DNA of 7,419 bases, from NCBI GenBank assembly GCA_025965735.1, contig JAOPWK010000214.1, forward strand, positions 1-7,419, given 5' to 3'. The position numbers were made by a program, and so were the translations under genes. Positions 6,283-7,419 of this stretch are shown piece after piece. The notes below the pieces were generated by a model. That model saw only the letters and a list, made by a program, of their open reading frames with translations, was not told where the DNA came from and searched no databases. Position 1 is the stretch's first letter, and every line of letters starts with the position of its first letter. Origin of the DNA: Frankiales bacterium (lineage in GTDB: Bacteria; Actinomycetota; Actinomycetes; Mycobacteriales; SCTD01).

Positions 6283-6296
6283 AAGAACTTCAGGAG
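6276..6296 (+). terminator. Hairpin overlapping the stop codon of the membrane-protein gene
   Basis: CTCCTGAA (6276-6283) pairs perfectly with TTCAGGAG (6289-6296) across loop AGAAC. The TGA stop (6280-6282) lies in the left arm. No T-run follows (next bases CGGGAACAAC), as is usual for actinobacterial hairpin terminators. It probably ends the GT4/membrane-protein transcript or stabilises its 3' end. Confidence 0.6.
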
Positions 6297-6310
6297 CGGG
6301 AACAACCTCG

Positions 6311-6344
6311 GGGTCGTTGCGTCGTCTTGTGAGGTGTACGACCC
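6311..6344. repeat. 7-bp perfect inverted repeat upstream of the CWB2 leader
   Basis: GGGTCGT (6311-6317) and ACGACCC (6338-6344) with 20 bp between. It could be an operator just upstream of a promoter ending at 6372, or a second, large-loop terminator hairpin. TCTTGTGA occurs at 6325-6332 between the arms and again at 6372-6379, 47 bp apart. Confidence 0.45.
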
Positions 6345-6366
6345 GAAGGACCTGCACATCGCTCGT

Positions 6367-6372
6367 TACGAT
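6367..6372 (+). promoter_or_regulatory. Candidate -10 element for the CWB2 gene leader
   Basis: TACGAT fits the T-A-x-x-x-T pattern and would set transcription start near 6379, giving a leader of about 200 nt. No good -35 is seen at the right distance (CGAAGG at 6344-6349 with 17-bp spacing), which is not unusual in actinobacteria but lowers confidence. Confidence 0.35.
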
Positions 6373-6401
6373 CTTGTGACGTCGAGGTACGGGTGGTGCC
6401 C

Positions 6402-6425
6402 ATGCGGCAGCACCTGGTGCGGTAG
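6402..6425 (+). CDS. Possible 7-codon leader peptide in the CWB2 5' leader
   Basis: ATG 6402 encodes MRQHLVR and stops at TAG 6423-6425. GGGTGG (6391-6396) lies 5 nt upstream as a modest ribosome site. Codons 5-7 coincide with the 5' arm of the outer leader stem (6415-6422), so a ribosome here would prevent that stem forming. It is too short to be judged by coding statistics. Confidence 0.3.
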   Translation: MRQHLVR

Positions 6426-6450
6426 GTTCGCCGGGTCACCCTGAGGGATC

Positions 6451-6531
6451 ATGCCCAAATGTCCGTTCTGCGGACGTGGCGGCGGAGAGCTCAGGGCCGC
6501 ACCACCACGCTTTACGCGGCTTCGGCCGTGA
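6451..6531 (+). CDS. Possible 26-residue ORF with CPFCG motif in the CWB2 leader
   Basis: ATG 6451 to TGA 6529-6531; the peptide begins MPKCPFCG and ends in an Arg/Pro-rich tail. The C-x2-C pair recalls half of a zinc ribbon. GAGGG (6443-6447) is only 3 nt from the ATG, a poor spacing. The stop overlaps an ATG at 6531-6533 (TGATG) that is in frame with the CWB2 gene. The same bases make up the inner hairpins of the leader, so codon signal and structure cannot both be inferred with confidence. Confidence 0.25.
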   Translation: MPKCPFCGRGGGELRAAPPRFTRLRP

Positions 6532-6569
6532 TGTTGTCAGAGCCGTCCGGCTCTGCCACTTCAGCTAGC

Positions 6570-6575
6570 AGGAGG
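6570..6575 (+). promoter_or_regulatory. Shine-Dalgarno deciding the TTG start of the CWB2 gene
   Basis: AGGAGG, a full match to the anti-Shine-Dalgarno, 6 nt before TTG 6582. It is the strongest ribosome site in the window, and is 27 nt from the alternative GTG 6603. Confidence 0.85.
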
Positions 6576-6580
6576 CTTGG

Positions 6581-6595
6581 TTTGATCACATCAAA
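6581..6595 (+). repeat. Inverted repeat enclosing the CWB2 start codon
   Basis: TTTGAT (6581-6586) and ATCAAA (6590-6595) flank CAC. The TTG start is inside the left arm. As RNA it is a weak A/U-rich 6-pair hairpin with a 3-nt loop; as DNA it is a 15-bp dyad. Confidence 0.55.
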
Positions 6596-7419
6596 GCGCT
6601 CCGTGAAGCGAGCAGCAGCCGGTGTTTCCGCCGGTCTGCTCGTTCTCTCGGGGATCGCTGGCGTTGCCACTACGGCAGCGGCAGACGAGGACTTCCAGTT
6701 CGAGCGCCTGGCCGGGACGGACCGCTACGGCACCGCTTCGGACATCGCCACCGAGACCTTCCAGACCGCGGGCACTGTCGTCATCGCGTCTGGTGGGGCC
6801 CGCAACTTCCCCGACGCTCTGGCCGGTAACTACCTGGCCGGTGCGCTCAACGCCCCGATCCTGCTCACGCCGAACACCTCGCTGGCGCAGTCGACGCGGG
6901 ATGCCATCACTCAGCTCGGCGCGCAGCGCGCTGTGATCGTCGGCGGTACCTCTGCCGTCAGCGCGAGCGTCGAGGCTCAGCTCGAGGCGCTCAACGGCGG
7001 CAGCTTCACGGTCACCCGTGAGGCCGGCACCGACCGTTACCTGACGGCCGTCGAGGTCGCCAAGGCTGCGAACACCGCGCAGATCGGCTCCCTCGAGGGC
7101 AAGGGCCGCACCGCGATCCTGGCCAGCGGCGAGGACTTCGCCGACGCCCTGGCTGCCGGCCCCGTGTCGTTCGCCCAGCGCGTTCCGGTCCTGCTGACCG
7201 GTTCGGGTGGCCTCAACTCGGCCACCTCCGCCGCGCTGGACGACCTCAACATCCAGCACGTTGTGGTCGTCGGTGGCACCGCCCGCATCACCAACGCGGC
7301 GGTGACCGACGCGCAGTCCGGCGACGACGGCGCCCGCACGAGCACCCGCATCGCGGGCCAGACTCGTCAGGCCACCTCAGTGCTCATCGCCGACTACGCG
7401 CGTGCGAACGCCGGATTCG
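6582..7419 (+). CDS. Secreted cell-wall-binding repeat 2 (CWB2) protein, 3' end outside window
   Basis: Partial: 279 codons, open at the right edge. The N-terminus MITSKRSVKR is basic, followed by a hydrophobic stretch (about 11-30) and A-A-A before Asp35, a classic Sec signal peptide with cleavage after Ala34. CWB2 repeat 1 runs from RLAGTDRYGTA (42-52) to VIVGGTSAVS (118-127). Repeat 2 runs from REAGTDRYLTA (146-156) to VVVGGTARIT (228-237). Repeat 3 opens at RIAGQTRQATS (256-266), where the usual D-R-Y is altered to T-R-Q. In other bacteria these repeats bind cell-wall polymers and anchor surface or S-layer proteins or exported enzymes; any effector domain would be beyond the window. TTG 6582 is chosen for its AGGAGG; GTG 6603 and ATG 6531 are in-frame alternatives. 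Frequent AAC, TTC, ATC, GGT and GCT codons differ from the neighbours and suggest high expression. Confidence 0.92.
   Translation, partial: MITSKRSVKRAAAGVSAGLLVLSGIAGVATTAAADEDFQFERLAGTDRYGTASDIATETFQTAGTVVIASGGARNFPDALAGNYLAGALNAPILLTPNTSLAQSTRDAITQLGAQRAVIVGGTSAVSASVEAQLEALNGGSFTVTREAGTDRYLTAVEVAKAANTAQIGSLEGKGRTAILASGEDFADALAAGPVSFAQRVPVLLTGSGGLNSATSAALDDLNIQHVVVVGGTARITNAAVTDAQSGDDGARTSTRIAGQTRQATSVLIADYARANAGF

Larger units (their letters stand above)
6395..6555 (+). ncRNA. Structured 5' leader of the CWB2 gene (candidate cis-regulatory RNA)
   Basis: Several stems can be drawn. Outer stem: TGGTGCGG (6415-6422) with CCGCACCA (6497-6504), 8 pairs. Inner stem: CCCTGAG (6439-6445) with CTCAGGG (6490-6496), 7 pairs, directly adjacent to the outer stem on its 3' side, leaving a 16-nt bulge at 6423-6438. 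Inside it: GTCCG (6461-6465) with CGGAC (6471-6475). Next comes a 6-pair hairpin at 6515-6530 closed by the very stable C-UUCG-G tetraloop, then CAGAGCC (6538-6544) with GGCTCTG (6549-6555) on a GTCC loop. Upstream, GGTGC (6395-6399) can pair with GCACC (6410-6414). GCACC can also pair with GGTGC at 6416-6420, competing with the outer stem. It matches no riboswitch class I can identify. There is no T-tract, so control would act on translation. Confidence 0.6.

Noticed and set aside
6298..6323. ECF-sigma-like promoter GGGAAC-16 bp-CGTC.
   Set aside because: Short degenerate words in GC-rich DNA directly after a hairpin; no independent support.
4552..6357. Long minus-strand open frame antisense to the GT4 and membrane-protein genes.
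   Set aside because: Gln/Arg/His-rich shadow composition with no domain; both plus-strand genes carry clear family motifs.
6274..6576. Eight-base complementarity between GCCTCCTG (6274-6281) and the CWB2 Shine-Dalgarno region (6569-6576).
   Set aside because: Any CTCC-type word pairs with a Shine-Dalgarno; it lies beyond a probable terminator and upstream of the likely transcript start.
6379..6581. Identification of the CWB2 leader as a ydaO-type (cyclic-di-AMP) riboswitch, suggested by a CAGCTAGCAGGAGGC stretch near the 3' end.
   Set aside because: The resemblance is limited to that stretch, which is mostly the Shine-Dalgarno; the GCCGAAUCC-type 5' element and overall pairing of that class were not found.

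Overview
The window comes from a very GC-rich actinobacterium. Third codon positions are almost all G or C, GTG, TTG and apparently CTG serve as start codons, the LexA box is of the actinobacterial/Gram-positive type, and there is a 13E12-type (DUF222-HNH) gene and a cell-wall-binding-repeat-2 (CWB2) surface protein. I cannot name the genus from sequence alone.

Layout. (1) 1-912, minus strand: the first 304 residues of a polytopic GT-C type glycosyltransferase, running off the left edge. (2) 957-2084, plus: a membrane O-acyltransferase (acyltransferase-3 family), divergent from the first gene across only 44 bp. (3) 2085-2214: convergent intergenic stretch with a 10-bp tandem repeat. (4) 2215-3819, minus: a DUF222/HNH endonuclease-like protein of the 13E12 family. 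A textbook promoter lies directly upstream, and a perfect LexA (SOS) operator covers its start codon. (5) 3855-4234: about 380 bp with no convincing protein gene except a possible 16-residue leader ORF, plus two strong hairpins. (6) 4235-6282, plus: a two-gene translationally coupled unit, a GT4 glycosyltransferase followed by a UPF0104/LPG-synthase-TM (flippase-like) membrane protein, closed by a hairpin at the stop codon. (7) 6297-6581: about 285 bp of leader DNA with an inverted repeat, a -10-like element, nested RNA stems, two short ORFs and a perfect Shine-Dalgarno. (8) 6582 to the right edge: the N-terminal 279 residues of a secreted CWB2-repeat protein with codon use suggesting high expression.

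How the genes fit together. Leaving out the HNH gene, every gene points to the cell envelope: a GT-C transferase using a lipid-linked sugar outside the membrane, an O-acyltransferase that decorates glycans, a cytoplasmic GT4 transferase coupled to a membrane protein of a class linked to lipid/glycan transfer, and a surface protein with cell-wall-binding repeats. The HNH gene is the outsider: a DNA-damage-controlled gene set between the two glycan gene groups. No complete new defence or mobile system is visible. The most interesting signals are regulatory: the SOS operator fused to a leaderless start codon, and the structured, ORF-bearing leader of the CWB2 gene.
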